Positions 38,760-47,930 of a stretch of DNA of 64,000 nucleotides are shown piece after piece (the first letter of the stretch is position 1; each line of letters starts with the position of its first letter). The stretch covers positions 4,216,001-4,280,000 of the forward strand of contig NZ_CP117430.1 of NCBI RefSeq assembly GCF_030687395.1, read 5' to 3'. The DNA comes from Pseudomonas wuhanensis (lineage in GTDB: Bacteria > Pseudomonadota > Gammaproteobacteria > Pseudomonadales > Pseudomonadaceae). The notes beneath the pieces are model-generated. The model saw only the letters and a program-made list of their open reading frames with translations, was not told the DNA's origin and ran no database searches. A program made the position numbers and the translations under genes.

Positions 38760-38968
38760 TGATCACTGGGGAGAGCGAGCGGTGGCGGGAAAAGACTTCG
38801 TTGCAGCTCGGAATCGGTCAGAGCAGAGGGCCAAATCAGCCCGCTGGCAGCAAAGCGATTGAGGTAATCCCCGACGCTGGCTCGCCCAACTTGCAAGCTG
38901 GCAGCAACCTGGCGGGCAGATAGGCCGACCTCAAATTTGAGACGTAGTACTTCTCGAATCTTACGCAT
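38760..38968 (-). pseudogene. IS21-family istA 5' fragment
   Basis: ATG 38968: MRKIREVLRLKFEVGLSARQ, an IstA HTH, reading to SALTDSELQRSLFPPP and then lost at the recombinase module. Other half of the IS21 element whose istB end is at 36328. Confidence 0.8.
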
Positions 38969-39023
38969 GGCGGCGGAAAAATCTGAGTGCAACACCTGAC
39001 CTTTCCGGTACGGTGCAGCCCCT

Positions 39024-39419
39024 ATGTCTTATTCCGAACTCAGCGTTGAAGAGCGCGCCACCATTCAAATCGGTCATGCCCAAGGCTTCAGCCTGCGTAG
39101 GATTGCCTGCTTGATCACCCGATCCCCTTCGACCATCAGCCGGGAGCTGCGCCGCAATCGAGATGCCTGCGGCGGCTACTCGGCCCGTGTGGCCCAGCAG
39201 CAGATGCAGGCCCGCCGCCAGGTTTGTCGACCAATGCGAAAGCTGTTGCCGGGTAGCGAGCGCTTCAAGTTGGTGGCTCATATGCTGCGTGAGCGTTTGT
39301 CTCCCGAGCAGATTGCCGGCAAGCTGCGCAGCATGAACATTCCCAGCCTCAGAGATGCCTACGTCTGTCGCGAGACGATCTATAACGATCTATGCCTTGC
39401 CGGTCGGCGAGCTGCGTAA
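39024..39419 (+). CDS. IS30-A transposase ORF1 (HTH part)
   Basis: 131 aa, MSYSELSVEERATIQIGHAQ, HTH RRIACLITRSPSTISRELRRN. It stops 14 residues after ETIYNDL. Comparison with IS30 transposases suggests two bases (CG) are missing at AACGATCTATGCC, which ends this frame early. All four copies in the window have the same sequence here. Confidence 0.75.
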   Translation: MSYSELSVEERATIQIGHAQGFSLRRIACLITRSPSTISRELRRNRDACGGYSARVAQQQMQARRQVCRPMRKLLPGSERFKLVAHMLRERLSPEQIAGKLRSMNIPSLRDAYVCRETIYNDLCLAGRRAA

Positions 39420-40050
39420 GGAGCTGATCATCTGTCTGCGCCAAAGCAAGACAACACGCAGGCCGCGCTCTGGTGGCGTGGATCGGCGCGGCCAGATTCC
39501 CGAGATGGTCAGCATCCATGTGCGTCCGCCGGAGATTGAAGACCGTCTGATGCCGGGGCATTGGGACGGCGACCTGATCAAGGGTAAGGCCAACGCCTCG
39601 TCCGTAGGCACGTTGGTGGAGCGCACCAGTGGCTACCTGATGCTGGTGAAGATGAATGATGCGACGGCAACCTCGGCGATGGAGGGCTTCAGTGCAGCGC
39701 TCAATGGCATGCCGCTGGCAATGCGCAAGAGCATGACCTACGACCAGGGCCGGGAGATGGCGCGACACGCCGAGATCACCCAGAAAACCGGCATCGCGAT
39801 TTACTTCTGCGACCCGCACAGCCCCTGGCAGCGCGGCAGTAACGAAAACATCAATGGCCTGATCCGCCAGTACCTGCCCAAGGGCACGGACTTGTCGGGA
39901 CACAGCCAGGAAGAACTGGATGCCATTGCCTTGCAACTGAATATGCGCCGCCGTAAACGCTTCGATTTCAAATGTCCGATCGAAATGATGAGTGAGGTGA
40001 TGCAAAAGGCCATGGCTATGCGGCACGATGCGCCCACTTCAATCCAATAA
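39355..40050 (+). CDS. IS30-A transposase ORF2 (DDE part)
   Basis: 231 aa from an ATG inside ORF1 in the +1 frame. Catalytic motifs: MPGHWDGDLIKG (D), MTYDQGREM (D), [19 protein letters not shown] (E). This is the only copy of the four with an undamaged ORF2. Either it is expressed by frameshifting or coupled initiation, or the transposase is dead. Confidence 0.7.
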   Translation: MPTSVARRSITIYALPVGELRKELIICLRQSKTTRRPRSGGVDRRGQIPEMVSIHVRPPEIEDRLMPGHWDGDLIKGKANASSVGTLVERTSGYLMLVKMNDATATSAMEGFSAALNGMPLAMRKSMTYDQGREMARHAEITQKTGIAIYFCDPHSPWQRGSNENINGLIRQYLPKGTDLSGHSQEELDAIALQLNMRRRKRFDFKCPIEMMSEVMQKAMAMRHDAPTSIQ

Positions 40051-40079
40051 CCGTGTTGCACTCAACTCCTGCAACCGCC

Positions 40080-40159
40080 AGTGGCGCGTAACGCTCGATC
40101 AGCTCGTACTGCGCGTCACGCGCCGACTTCTTGTAGAGGTTGTAGCCACTGGCTGTCAT
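40080..40159 (-). pseudogene. fliA: fliA (sigma-28) 5' fragment cut by IS30
   Basis: ATG 40159, reading MTASGYNLYKKSARDAQYEL then IERYAPL, the start of Pseudomonas FliA. It overlaps the fleN stop by the usual ATGA, then meets the IS30 end at 40079. Sigma-28 drives late flagellar genes including flagellin, so unless the rest of fliA is expressed elsewhere, this strain should lack class IV flagellar transcription. Confidence 0.85.
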
Positions 40160-40986
40160 AGGACGGGTCCTGCGGTCTGTTGCACGAGGCGCTCGACGAA
40201 AAACTCCAGATGCCCACGCGGATTGGTAGGCAACGGCCAGGTGTCGACCTTCTGCGCAATCGCCTTGAACGCCAGGGCGCATTTGGACCGCGGGAAGGCT
40301 TCGTAGACTGCACGCTGCTTCTGCACAGCCTTGCGCACGCTTTCGTCGTAAGGCACGGCGCCAACGTATTGCAGGGCGACGTCGAGGAAGCGGTCGGTGA
40401 CCTTGGTCAACTTGGCGAACAGGTTGCGACCTTCCTGAGGGCTCTGGGCCATGTTGGCCAGGACGCGGAAGCGGTTCATGCCGTAATCGCGGTTCAGCAG
40501 TTTGATCAGTGCGTAGGCATCGGTTATCGAGGTCGGCTCGTCGCAAACCACCAGCAAGACTTCTTGCGCGGCGCGGACAAAACTGACTACCGAGTCACCA
40601 ATACCCGCAGCGGTGTCGATCACCAGGACGTCGAGGTTGTCGCCGATATCGCTGAAAGCCTGGATCAGGCCGGCGTGCTGGGCCGGGCTCAGATGAACCA
40701 TGCTTTGTGTGCCGGACGCGGCCGGGACGATGCGGATGCCACCGGGGCCTTGCAACAGAACGTCGCGCAGCTCACAGCGGCCTTCGATCACGTCGGCCAG
40801 GGTACGTTTGGGTGTCAGCCCCAACAGAACGTCGACGTTCGCCAGCCCCAGATCAGCGTCCAGCAGCATGACGCGCCGGCCGAGCTCAGCTAGAGCCAGG
40901 GACAAGTTCACTGACACGTTAGTCTTCCCGACGCCACCTTTGCCGCCGGTCACCGCGATCACCTGTACGGGATGCATGCTGCCCAT
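40156..40986 (-). CDS. fleN: flagellar number regulator FleN (FlhG)
   Basis: 276 aa, full length. ParA/MinD-type ATPase: deviant Walker A GGKGGVGKTNVSVNL (about 14-28), LLDADLGLANVDVLLGL, Walker-type VLVIDTAAGIGDSV, CDEPTSITDAYALIK. FleN limits polar flagella by restraining FleQ and FlhF. It normally lies between flhF and fliA; fliA follows here but is cut, and no flhF is seen upstream (40987-41100 has only a short ORF). So both sides of this flagellar piece are rearranged. Confidence 0.93.
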   Translation of the reverse strand: MGSMHPVQVIAVTGGKGGVGKTNVSVNLSLALAELGRRVMLLDADLGLANVDVLLGLTPKRTLADVIEGRCELRDVLLQGPGGIRIVPAASGTQSMVHLSPAQHAGLIQAFSDIGDNLDVLVIDTAAGIGDSVVSFVRAAQEVLLVVCDEPTSITDAYALIKLLNRDYGMNRFRVLANMAQSPQEGRNLFAKLTKVTDRFLDVALQYVGAVPYDESVRKAVQKQRAVYEAFPRSKCALAFKAIAQKVDTWPLPTNPRGHLEFFVERLVQQTAGPVL

Positions 40987-41099
40987 GTTATTTCTTTACC
41001 TTGTCTTGCATAGACGGAGGCCACATTACGGGCTGCGCGTTCATCATTTGAACAATGCATGGCAGACCATCGATGTAGGTACAAAAACTGTTCATTAGT

Positions 41100-41576
41100 A
41101 CCTCAGCCAACCTGGTTGTTGGGACTGTGGTAAATATCAGCGAACATGTCAGCCATGGCTTCTTCGCTGGGACTTCAGAAGTGCCTTATGTGTTGGCAAA
41201 AACAGGTCTGGTCGGCAAATTGGCAGAACCTCCGAGCGTATCGTGTCCGGAGGATAATTCTGCGTGTCCTGCCTTACTTCCATCGAGCCAGAAAAATAGA
41301 TCTATCTCTCTCATGCGGTGTGCGATGTATCAGTTTTGGAACTTCGTCTTCGCAGATTCCTTTGCCGGCAAAGAAGTGGAAGAGATCTCGCTTGGCTTCC
41401 TTGGTACTTCTTTCAATGGCATCGGCATCCAGTGGGATCATTTCCCCAAAAGTCCCAGTTCGCGCTCGACTCAAGTGACCGAGCAGTCCTTCCTGGCGAA
41501 CATGCCAGACGAGCAGCGGGGGCGACCCTCAGAATCACAACAGCGAGGATGCTCCCCCTAAGCCGCCCCATTCTGG
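41100..41576. other. unrecognised stretch
   Basis: Both strands have open frames: plus 41127-41561 (144 codons) and minus 41274-41474 (SRARTGTFGEMIPLDADAIE...). Neither resembles a family I know, and codon use does not favour one. Probably remains of a lost element between the flagellar piece and the effector-like gene. Confidence 0.4.
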
Positions 41577-42881
41577 CTAGGCTGATCCATCACCTCGCGG
41601 CCTGTCGCCGACTGGCCGCCGGTTGAACAGATGGTTCACCCGCCGTGCCACGCTGTCGGCGCCCGAAGTGGCACCGTCGCCGACGCGATGGGAGAGCTGA
41701 CCCAGTCCTTTGGGCACGCTTTCATGGATGAACTCGACTGCCTTTTCGGTGAAGGGCGAGGTCATGACGTCCGCAGTCGCCCAGGCGCTGAAAACGGCAG
41801 CTGACGCCACGGTGTTCACCGCGTGGTCAGCCGCTGCCACAACTGCCGGGGGCAGGCCTTGGAGAGTGGCCGCGTTGCGGGTCATTTCGCGCAGGACGCT
41901 GGTGGCGGCAAAACCGCCGCCCAAGGCGCCAACGTTCTTGACCATGCTGCTGGCTTGAACGCTCGTGCCCAAGGCATTCAGGGTATCGGTCAAACAACTC
42001 AACGCCATGCGCCCCATAACTTTACTGCCATTGGTAATCGGCCCCCGGATCAAGTCCGTGGTCGATAGCGCCTTGTACTGATCTTCCCAGTCAATACGCC
42101 CCAGGAGAAAAGCGGGGCCGGCACGGTAATCACGTCGTTCATTCTGATGCAATTTAGTGGCAAATCCGGCATTGGCGATCAAGCCTCCAATGGCCGTGAC
42201 CCCGGTGTCCCAGCGACGGGCACTTTCGGCTCCTTGGGTAGCAGTGACCGATGCGGCAACGACCATCCGCAGGACGTTACGCACGGTGTAGGTCTGAGAC
42301 GCCACCGAGGCCTCAAGGCTCTTTCTGCCGAGACTGGCCTGGTTGCGTGCCAAGGCCTCGGCCATGATCGGCTCCAGCTTGTCTGCGGGCGCTCGCATCC
42401 ATAACGAGTCGCGGGTCGCACGATTCATGATGCTCGTCCCGACCGTGTCCATGGCGCCTGAGACCAGGCCACTAATCACACCCTTCAATGCCGGCGATGC
42501 CCCTGGAGGAAATAATGAGCTTTCTAAGTCGGTCAACACCGACGCACCCGCGAAAGGCGTTGCTCGAATGAAACCGATTGCCGCCTGGGCCACTTGATCA
42601 AGCCCATATGCTTTCTGCATGTTCGCTTCGAACATCTCGGGTGTATGGCCCATCGCCAAGATTTTTTCGGCACGGTCCGTGACGATCTGCCTGATCACAT
42701 CAAGGTTTTCAGGTGTCACATGTACGTTAAAGAATTGCCCGATGCTCTCCTTGAAAGCCTCCAGTTTTTGCGCAGAGAGCTCTGTGGGGTCGTGAGCGAC
42801 TCGCACGTTACTCAGTTCCGCGATAGCAGAAGTTGGATTGAACTGCAACTGCGGTGGGAGTGCGCTAACACGGGTAAACAT
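41577..42881 (-). CDS. effector- or translocator-like protein, family not recognised
   Basis: 434 aa. The Ser/Pro/Asn-rich start MFTRVSALPPQLQFNPTSAI looks like a type III secretion signal; no signal peptide. Then an acidic helical region (40-120), and several Ala/Gly-rich amphipathic helices (GVISGLVSGAMDTVGTSIMN, VGALGGGFAATSVLREM, AVNTVASAAVFSAWATADVM) that could insert in or bind membranes. The C-terminus is basic and disordered. The overall texture resembles large helical effectors of the HopD/HopM type. I found no hrp box in the 350 bp upstream. Intact ORF; function not assignable. Confidence 0.55.
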   Translation of the reverse strand: MFTRVSALPPQLQFNPTSAIAELSNVRVAHDPTELSAQKLEAFKESIGQFFNVHVTPENLDVIRQIVTDRAEKILAMGHTPEMFEANMQKAYGLDQVAQAAIGFIRATPFAGASVLTDLESSLFPPGASPALKGVISGLVSGAMDTVGTSIMNRATRDSLWMRAPADKLEPIMAEALARNQASLGRKSLEASVASQTYTVRNVLRMVVAASVTATQGAESARRWDTGVTAIGGLIANAGFATKLHQNERRDYRAGPAFLLGRIDWEDQYKALSTTDLIRGPITNGSKVMGRMALSCLTDTLNALGTSVQASSMVKNVGALGGGFAATSVLREMTRNAATLQGLPPAVVAAADHAVNTVASAAVFSAWATADVMTSPFTEKAVEFIHESVPKGLGQLSHRVGDGATSGADSVARRVNHLFNRRPVGDRPRGDGSA

Positions 42882-43474
42882 ACGTATTCACCTTATATAA
42901 CGAATCCTGAAAGGGATGCAGACGAGTAGAGCGCCTGGCGTTGAGACCCGCCTGACCATCCACCGTTGGTGTGTGTCCTGCTTTAACGAAGGCTCAAATA
43001 CGATTTAGGGCCGAGCGCCGCTACTCAACGGCAACCGAAGCGCCCACATCCCGCATGGGCGTCCTGACTGACCATGGCCAGCCCCGAAGTCCCGAAGTCC
43101 CGAAAATCATGGCCAAGCTGAACACACAGAGTTTGATGAATTTCATTGCCCCGACTCCCCGAAGATGCGTAATGAACCGTGCGGAATGCTCGTCACTACT
43201 ACTGAGTGTTAAACGGCTCTCAGCGGTTCCCATCAGCAGCTGATTTTAAATTGGGTGCTGAGGATGGCGATCTCGTGGGTCAGCTGTTCGATGATGGTTT
43301 GATCGCGGTGGATCACCAAGACCTACCTGGCTATGTCAGACCATCCCTTGGGGTACAGCATTGCGTTGGCGATATGGAACGCTTCGCCCGCTTTTGCCAC
43401 CTAGTCTGAATGCGACAAGCTTTTTGCGCGCAGAGGCCCGGCTGCGGCGAGCACATTGCTTAAGGTGGCCTGCC
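42882..43474. other. intergenic scraps, possible IS66 remnant
   Basis: On minus, 43030-43158 starts MKFIKLCVFSLAMIFG, a signal-peptide-like N-terminus that then degenerates at a GTCCCGAA repeat (43086-43110). At about 43237-43300 minus, HRDQTIIEQLTHEIAILSTQ resembles the start of an IS66 TnpC. No intact gene. The IS256 element begins at 43475. Confidence 0.4.
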
Positions 43475-44832
43475 GAGGGTGTAATTAGTTTTGTGTAAAC
43501 GGTCATTTGGCAGGAGACTGCCTACCCCAAGGAATTCCAATGACCGAGCCAAAACCCAAGCGCGCCAAACGAGTCAAACCTGGTCCTGAACTGGTTAAAC
43601 TGGCCGACAGTCTGCTGGCCAATTACAAAAAGCCCGAAGATCTCATCGGCGATAATGGCCTGCTCAAACAGCTCACCAAGATGCTGGTCGAGCGGGCCCT
43701 TGAAACCGAGATGACCGAACACCTGGGGCACGGCAAAAGTGCAGCGATCACCAACACCGCCGCCAATGCGCGCAACGGTCACAGCGGCAAAACCCTGAAG
43801 GGTGACTTCGGCGAGCTGCCGCTCGAGATCCCGCGCGACCGGCAGGCGACCTTCGAACCACAACTGGTCGCCAAGCATCAAACCCGCTGGACCGGCTTCG
43901 ACGACAAGGTCATTTCCCTCTACTCCCGGGGCTTGAGTGTCAGAGAAATTCAGGCGCACCTGCAGGAAATGTACGGCACCGAGGTCTCTCCCAGCCTGAT
44001 CTCGGCCATTACCGACGCGGTGAGTGATGAGGTCAAGCTCTGGCAAGCCAGACCGCTGGACGCGCGGTACCCGATCCTCTACCTGGACTGCATTCACGTT
44101 AAAGTGCGGGACGCCGGCGCCGTGCGCAACAAAGCGGTTTATCTGGTGATCGGCGTCAACATGGCCGGCCATAAAGAAGTTCTGGGCCTATGGATCGCTC
44201 AAACCGAAGGGGCCAAATTCTGGCTGCAAGTGGTGACCGAACTCAAGAATCGGGGCGTGCAGGACATCTTCATCGCCTGCGTGGACGGCCTCAAAGGCTT
44301 CCCTGAGGCGATTGAAACGGTTTACCCGAAAGCCGTCGTTCAACTGTGCATCGTGCACATGGTGCGCAACAGCTTGAACTTCGTGTCGTGGAAAAAGCAG
44401 CGGGAAGTGGCGTCTGATCTCAAGCTGATTTACACCTCGGTCACCGCCGAATTGGCCGAGCAACGGCTCTGCGAATTTGAAGCCAAGTGGGACGCCGAGT
44501 ACCAGTCGATCAGCCTGTCGTGGCGTCGAAACTGGGCTCGATTCATCCCGTTTTTTGATTATCCGGCCGAGATCCGCAAGGTGATTTACACCACCAACGC
44601 CATCGAATCGATCAACATGAGCCTGCGCAAAGTGATCAAAATCCGTGCGTCATTTCCCACTGACGAGGCGGTGATGAAGCTGTTTTACCTGGCGCTGAAC
44701 AACATCAGCAAGAAGTGGACGATGCCGATCCGGGACTGGAAAGCGGCGTTGAATCGCTTCAGTATCCAGTTCGAAGATCGGCTGCTGTCGGTTTAACAGA
44801 AATCCCGTTTACACAAAATCTGGGACACCCTC
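43475..44832 (+). mobile_element. IS256-family element, copy 2 (intact)
   Basis: 1358 bp between GAGGGTGTAATTAGTTTTGT and the complement of GAGGGTGTCCCAGATTTTGT. No target duplication is obvious. It truncates the 144-aa secreted protein gene on its right. Confidence 0.9.
43540..44796 (+). CDS. IS256-family transposase
   Basis: 418 aa from ATG 43540 (MTEPKPKRAKRVKPGPELVK), typical IS256/mutator length. DDE region: DCIHVKVRD (D), [16 protein letters not shown] (D) and the C-terminal NAIESINMSLRKVIK (E). No internal stop, so probably active and the likely source of copy 1 at 5025. Confidence 0.92.
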   Translation: MTEPKPKRAKRVKPGPELVKLADSLLANYKKPEDLIGDNGLLKQLTKMLVERALETEMTEHLGHGKSAAITNTAANARNGHSGKTLKGDFGELPLEIPRDRQATFEPQLVAKHQTRWTGFDDKVISLYSRGLSVREIQAHLQEMYGTEVSPSLISAITDAVSDEVKLWQARPLDARYPILYLDCIHVKVRDAGAVRNKAVYLVIGVNMAGHKEVLGLWIAQTEGAKFWLQVVTELKNRGVQDIFIACVDGLKGFPEAIETVYPKAVVQLCIVHMVRNSLNFVSWKKQREVASDLKLIYTSVTAELAEQRLCEFEAKWDAEYQSISLSWRRNWARFIPFFDYPAEIRKVIYTTNAIESINMSLRKVIKIRASFPTDEAVMKLFYLALNNISKKWTMPIRDWKAALNRFSIQFEDRLLSV

Positions 44833-45265
44833 ATCTGTTGAAGGACGACACCGGACCACCAATAGCCTGATATGAGAACTTGATCTGCAACCTGTTCTGA
44901 TCGCCGTTCTGTGTGATATCAAGAATCTTGGCGGTCCCGCCCGCCAATTTAAGGATTGCTTCCTGAGCAGTCATGGATTCACCTGTAACCATACCCCCCA
45001 GAAGGCCATTGAGACCACCATCGGGAACCCGGCACCGTATCTCCCCGCCAATGGTACGAAATCGTCCAGGACATACCTTAAGATCACTTCCTGCCTCATG
45101 ATTCCACTGATCCCATCGGAGGTTCAGTGTCTTGACCGACAGGACATCCTGCTCGACCAGCTGCGACGAGGACGATCCATCCTCTGCTGACGCAGTCCCA
45201 ACAATGCTAGCCAATGAAACCGCCAACAAAACAACTGCAACGCGGACAAAATTATCAATCAGCAC
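44831..45265 (-). pseudogene. secreted protein, C-terminus replaced by IS256 end
   Basis: 144 codons. Clear signal peptide (NFVRVAVVLLAVSLASIVGT, cleavage near ASA). The mature part (TLNLRWDQWNHEAGSDLKVC, AQEAILKLAGGTAKILDITQ) is not a family I know; two Cys may form a disulfide. The stop lies at the IS256 edge, so the native C-terminus is probably missing. Last gene of a minus-strand group with 45255 and 45638. Confidence 0.55.
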
Positions 45266-45617
45266 TATCTATCGCTCCCACCAACTGCACAGGGCTGCCA
45301 AGTTTCCCTTGCCTGTAAATGAACTCCTTCTCAAAATGAATTGCGGCCGAACGACTCTCGAACGGGCCATGCGATTCTTTGTCGATCTGGACGTTCCATT
45401 GGCAGCGCCAGCGCCTGGTCCACGCCGCGGCTTTTGACTCATCATTAACCAGTGCGCGGAGCACCAGGAAGCAACCGCGCTGAAAACGGCCCGTGGGGAG
45501 GATGCGTGAGACACGCTTTTTGTCGAAGCCCGTTACGGTAAGCCCTGCAAAGCTGACCTCATCGGCAAAGCCGGTAACGGTTCCATTGCGTATGACAATT
45601 CGTCTTTTATGAGACAT
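45255..45617 (-). CDS. hypothetical protein (120 aa)
   Basis: MSHKRRIVIRNGTVTGFADE; mixed alpha/beta, basic, no signal peptide or membrane segment. It overlaps the start of the secreted protein gene by about 11 bp, so it is probably co-transcribed. No family recognised; context is an accessory mobile region. Confidence 0.5.
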   Translation of the reverse strand: MSHKRRIVIRNGTVTGFADEVSFAGLTVTGFDKKRVSRILPTGRFQRGCFLVLRALVNDESKAAAWTRRWRCQWNVQIDKESHGPFESRSAAIHFEKEFIYRQGKLGSPVQLVGAIDSAD

Positions 45618-45637
45618 AAGCGCTCTTCTCTGCTCTG

Positions 45638-45958
45638 TTACTCGTCGGTGACATCATCCAAAAACAGACGTCTACCAACTGAAGGTCTCACCGCTCCTTC
45701 AATTATTGGATCTCTTATGACGCGCCCTGGTAAAACAACCTCGGCTGGTTTGATGGGCGCTACATCCGTAACAACGACAGAGCGTCGAGCGGCCTCAGCT
45801 TCCAAGGTCGGGCTTAAACTTGAACTCTCGAACGATCCGATCGAGCCGAACAGCCCTAACGCAAGGGCAAGGAACAGAAAAGCGCTCCAGCCCGTTGCAA
45901 TCCAACCAATGAGCACCACTACAGCAGCGATGAGAAAGATTTGTTTTGCGCTGTTCAT
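45638..45958 (-). CDS. small inner-membrane protein (106 aa)
   Basis: Two close hydrophobic segments at the N-terminus (IFLIAAVVVLIGWIATGWSA and FLFLALALGLFG), then a soluble tail (SSSLSPTLEAEAARRSVVVT...). Next gene 20 bp downstream on the same strand. No family recognised. Confidence 0.55.
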   Translation of the reverse strand: MNSAKQIFLIAAVVVLIGWIATGWSAFLFLALALGLFGSIGSFESSSLSPTLEAEAARRSVVVTDVAPIKPAEVVLPGRVIRDPIIEGAVRPSVGRRLFLDDVTDE

Positions 45959-46088
45959 CCAAAAACTCCATTGCCCTACCAGCCATGAATCCGATTACAT
46001 CACCCCATAATTCCAGACCTACCCTGCGAGCCAGCCACACGTCGACGCACTAGCTCGGTTTGCATACGGTCTGGGGCTTGTCGAGCGA

Positions 46089-46278
46089 TTAGCTGGAGAC
46101 GTAATCTGCCTGATCACTTTCACTCTGAAAGTCGTTTTCCGGTTTCTTTTCGACCTCCTGCAACTCGAGGCCTTCGGGGCGCAGACGCTGCTCCAGCGTT
46201 TCGCAGGTCTTGCCGTGGCCCCCCCTGGAAGTCGCCATTGATACGGCCGCCCTTGATCGTGATAACGACTTTCTTCAC
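46089..46278 (-). pseudogene. DUF2997-like small protein, G-tract frameshift
   Basis: GTG 46278 overlaps the stop of the upstream frame. Reads VKKVVITIKGGRINGDFQGG, then a run of seven G shifts frame; with six it would continue HGKTCETLEQRLRPEGLELQ to a stop at 46089 (about 62 aa). The layout matches DUF2997 proteins, which often follow DUF1257 and an AAA+ ATPase. Family assignment is from pattern only. Confidence 0.5.
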
Positions 46279-46448
46279 CACACCACCTCCTCAGCAACAA
46301 CCTCGAGCGTGCCATCGGCCTGAGTCATCACCGTCACGTTATAGTTTTCAGCTTTGAGTTGTTTCTCGTAGTGGTACGCCAGATAGCGGTAAGCGTCTGC
46401 CCAAGTCACCTTGCGTGACCCAGAACCCGCTGAGTCGGCAACCAGAAG
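46275..46448 (-). pseudogene. C-terminal fragment, possibly DUF1257
   Basis: About 57 codons (TWADAYRYLAYHYEKQLKAE, NYNVTVMTQADGTLEVVAEE) ending at a stop that overlaps the DUF2997-like start. Its N-terminal part is replaced by the VOC gene region at about 46450. Assignment rests mainly on the coupled neighbour. Confidence 0.4.
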
Positions 46449-46455
46449 TCGAAGG

Positions 46456-46851
46456 TCAGTCAGCGCTGTGACATACGCAACATATCTTGTTGCCGTCGGG
46501 GTCTCTGATGTAAGCACCGTAATAATCCGGAGAGTACTGAGGACGCAGCCCTGGTGCGCCTTCGTCTGATGCCCCGTTAGCCATAGCGATCGCGTAAAAG
46601 TCATCAACCTGCGCCCGCGTTTGGGCTTCGAACGCAACCATCGACCCGTTACCTGGTGTCGCGCGTTCGCCATTTAGAGGGCTATAGATGCAGAACGCCG
46701 TACCTGAGTCAGTCGTGCTTTGGGTGAATAGAACGCGTTCAGGATTGTGCTTGAGGGCAAGCAACGTGATGCCTAGCGGTGTAAGTAGCCGCCCATAGAA
46801 GTTTGTGGCGCTGGCGAGGTCGTTGGTGCCGATTGTGACATGGCTGAACAT
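46456..46851 (-). CDS. VOC-family (glyoxalase-like) protein
   Basis: 131 aa from ATG 46851 (MFSHVTIGTNDLASATNFYG). The start FSHVTIGTNDL and the end YYGAYIRDPDGNKICCVCH carry the usual metal-ligand positions (His4, Glu/Asp) of VOC metalloenzymes or lyases. Complete. It lies between an IS66 end and an accessory fragment, with no pathway context, so the substrate is unknown. Confidence 0.85.
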   Translation of the reverse strand: MFSHVTIGTNDLASATNFYGRLLTPLGITLLALKHNPERVLFTQSTTDSGTAFCIYSPLNGERATPGNGSMVAFEAQTRAQVDDFYAIAMANGASDEGAPGLRPQYSPDYYGAYIRDPDGNKICCVCHSAD

Positions 46852-46904
46852 GAGGCGCTCCGATGGGATTAGGGTATGCATCCACCCAACTTACCTTGTG
46901 TAAG

Positions 46905-47930
46905 TTAGGTCGGCACCCATTGATGCGGCAAAAGGTTACCGATTTCACTCGCCCGCTGCGTTGGCAGGCGCGTGAGGACGTCCTTCAAATAAGCATACGG
47001 ATCATGCCCGTTGAGCCGCGCCGACTGGATCAAACTCATGACCGCCGCCGCGCGTTTACCGCTGCGCAGTGATCCGGCAAACAACCAGTTTGAGCGTCCA
47101 AGTGCCCGCGGCCGGATCTGGTTCTCGACCTGGTTGTTGTCAATGGGCACAGCCCCGTCGTCCAGGTAGCGCGTCAGCGCTACCCAGCGTTTAAGGCTGT
47201 AATCCAGGGCTTTGGCTGTTGCCGATCCGTTGGGCACCAGATCACGCTGGGCCAACATCCAGTCATGCAGCGTTTTGATTATCGGGGCTGCCTTTTCCTG
47301 GCGTATTCGCCAACGATCCTCATTGCTCATGTCTCGTGCCAAGCGTTCAACTTCGTACAAGCCGCCAATCGAGTGCAGCGCCTGTTCGGCCAACTGGCTT
47401 TTGTTCGCCACGTGCAGATCGAAAAACTTCCGGCGTGCGTGGGCGATGAACACGTTACGCATTTGGCTGTGAGACAACCCCATCGCGTGGTTCGCGATAA
47501 TCACGCGTTCGGATTCACTGAAGATTGTTGGCGTCATGTCTGCCCGACCGGCCAAACTTTCGCTTGCAAACTGAACATCGCGCTCAGCACTTAGCAGTAC
47601 GTCAATCACCTCCTGCTGATCCATCGGAGGGAGGTCGATGTGATAGACAAACTCCTCGGACAGCGCATCTCGGCCGGCGATGACGTACGTCACACCGAGC
47701 TCCTCAATTGTCGCTAGGGACGCCTTCAAACTTGGGAGGTTTTCAGGATTGGCCTTACTGCGATCAAAAAAGTACTGGTCAAAAATCACCGTACCTCGAC
47801 CATTTTTATCAGCCTTGCCAGCCAAGTTCTTAATGAAATCGGGCGAAGGAACTTGCTTGAAAGGCATGCTTTCAAACGTCTTTTTCCGTTCCTTCGCTGC
47901 CGAACCGACGACTTGAATAGCCCGGCTCAT
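46905..47930 (-). pseudogene. in-frame fusion: AAA+-associated N-terminus joined to IS66 transposase C-terminus
   Basis: 341 codons with no stop. Residues 1-160 (MSRAIQVVGSAAKERKKTFE ... SLATIEELGVTYVIAGRDAL) look like the pre-ATPase part of a large AAA+ protein. Residues 161-341 (IAHARRKFFDLHVANKSQLA ... PIDNNQVENQIRPRALGRSN, LFAGSLRSGKRAAAVMSLIQ) are the C-terminal third of an IS66 TnpC. The junction at about 47447 is clean. Neither parent is functional: no Walker motifs, and only the last catalytic Glu region of TnpC. The IS66 end (GTAAGTTAGGTCGGCACCC, plus) is near 46901. Confidence 0.75.

Larger units (their letters stand above)
38972..40079 (+). mobile_element. IS30-family element A, copy 4 (best preserved)
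   Basis: 1108 bp, ends GGCGGAAAAATCTGAGTGCA and the complement of GGCGGTTGCAGGAG. It carries complete ORF1 and ORF2 with only the ORF1/ORF2 break common to all copies. It is inserted 27 codons into fliA. Confidence 0.9.
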
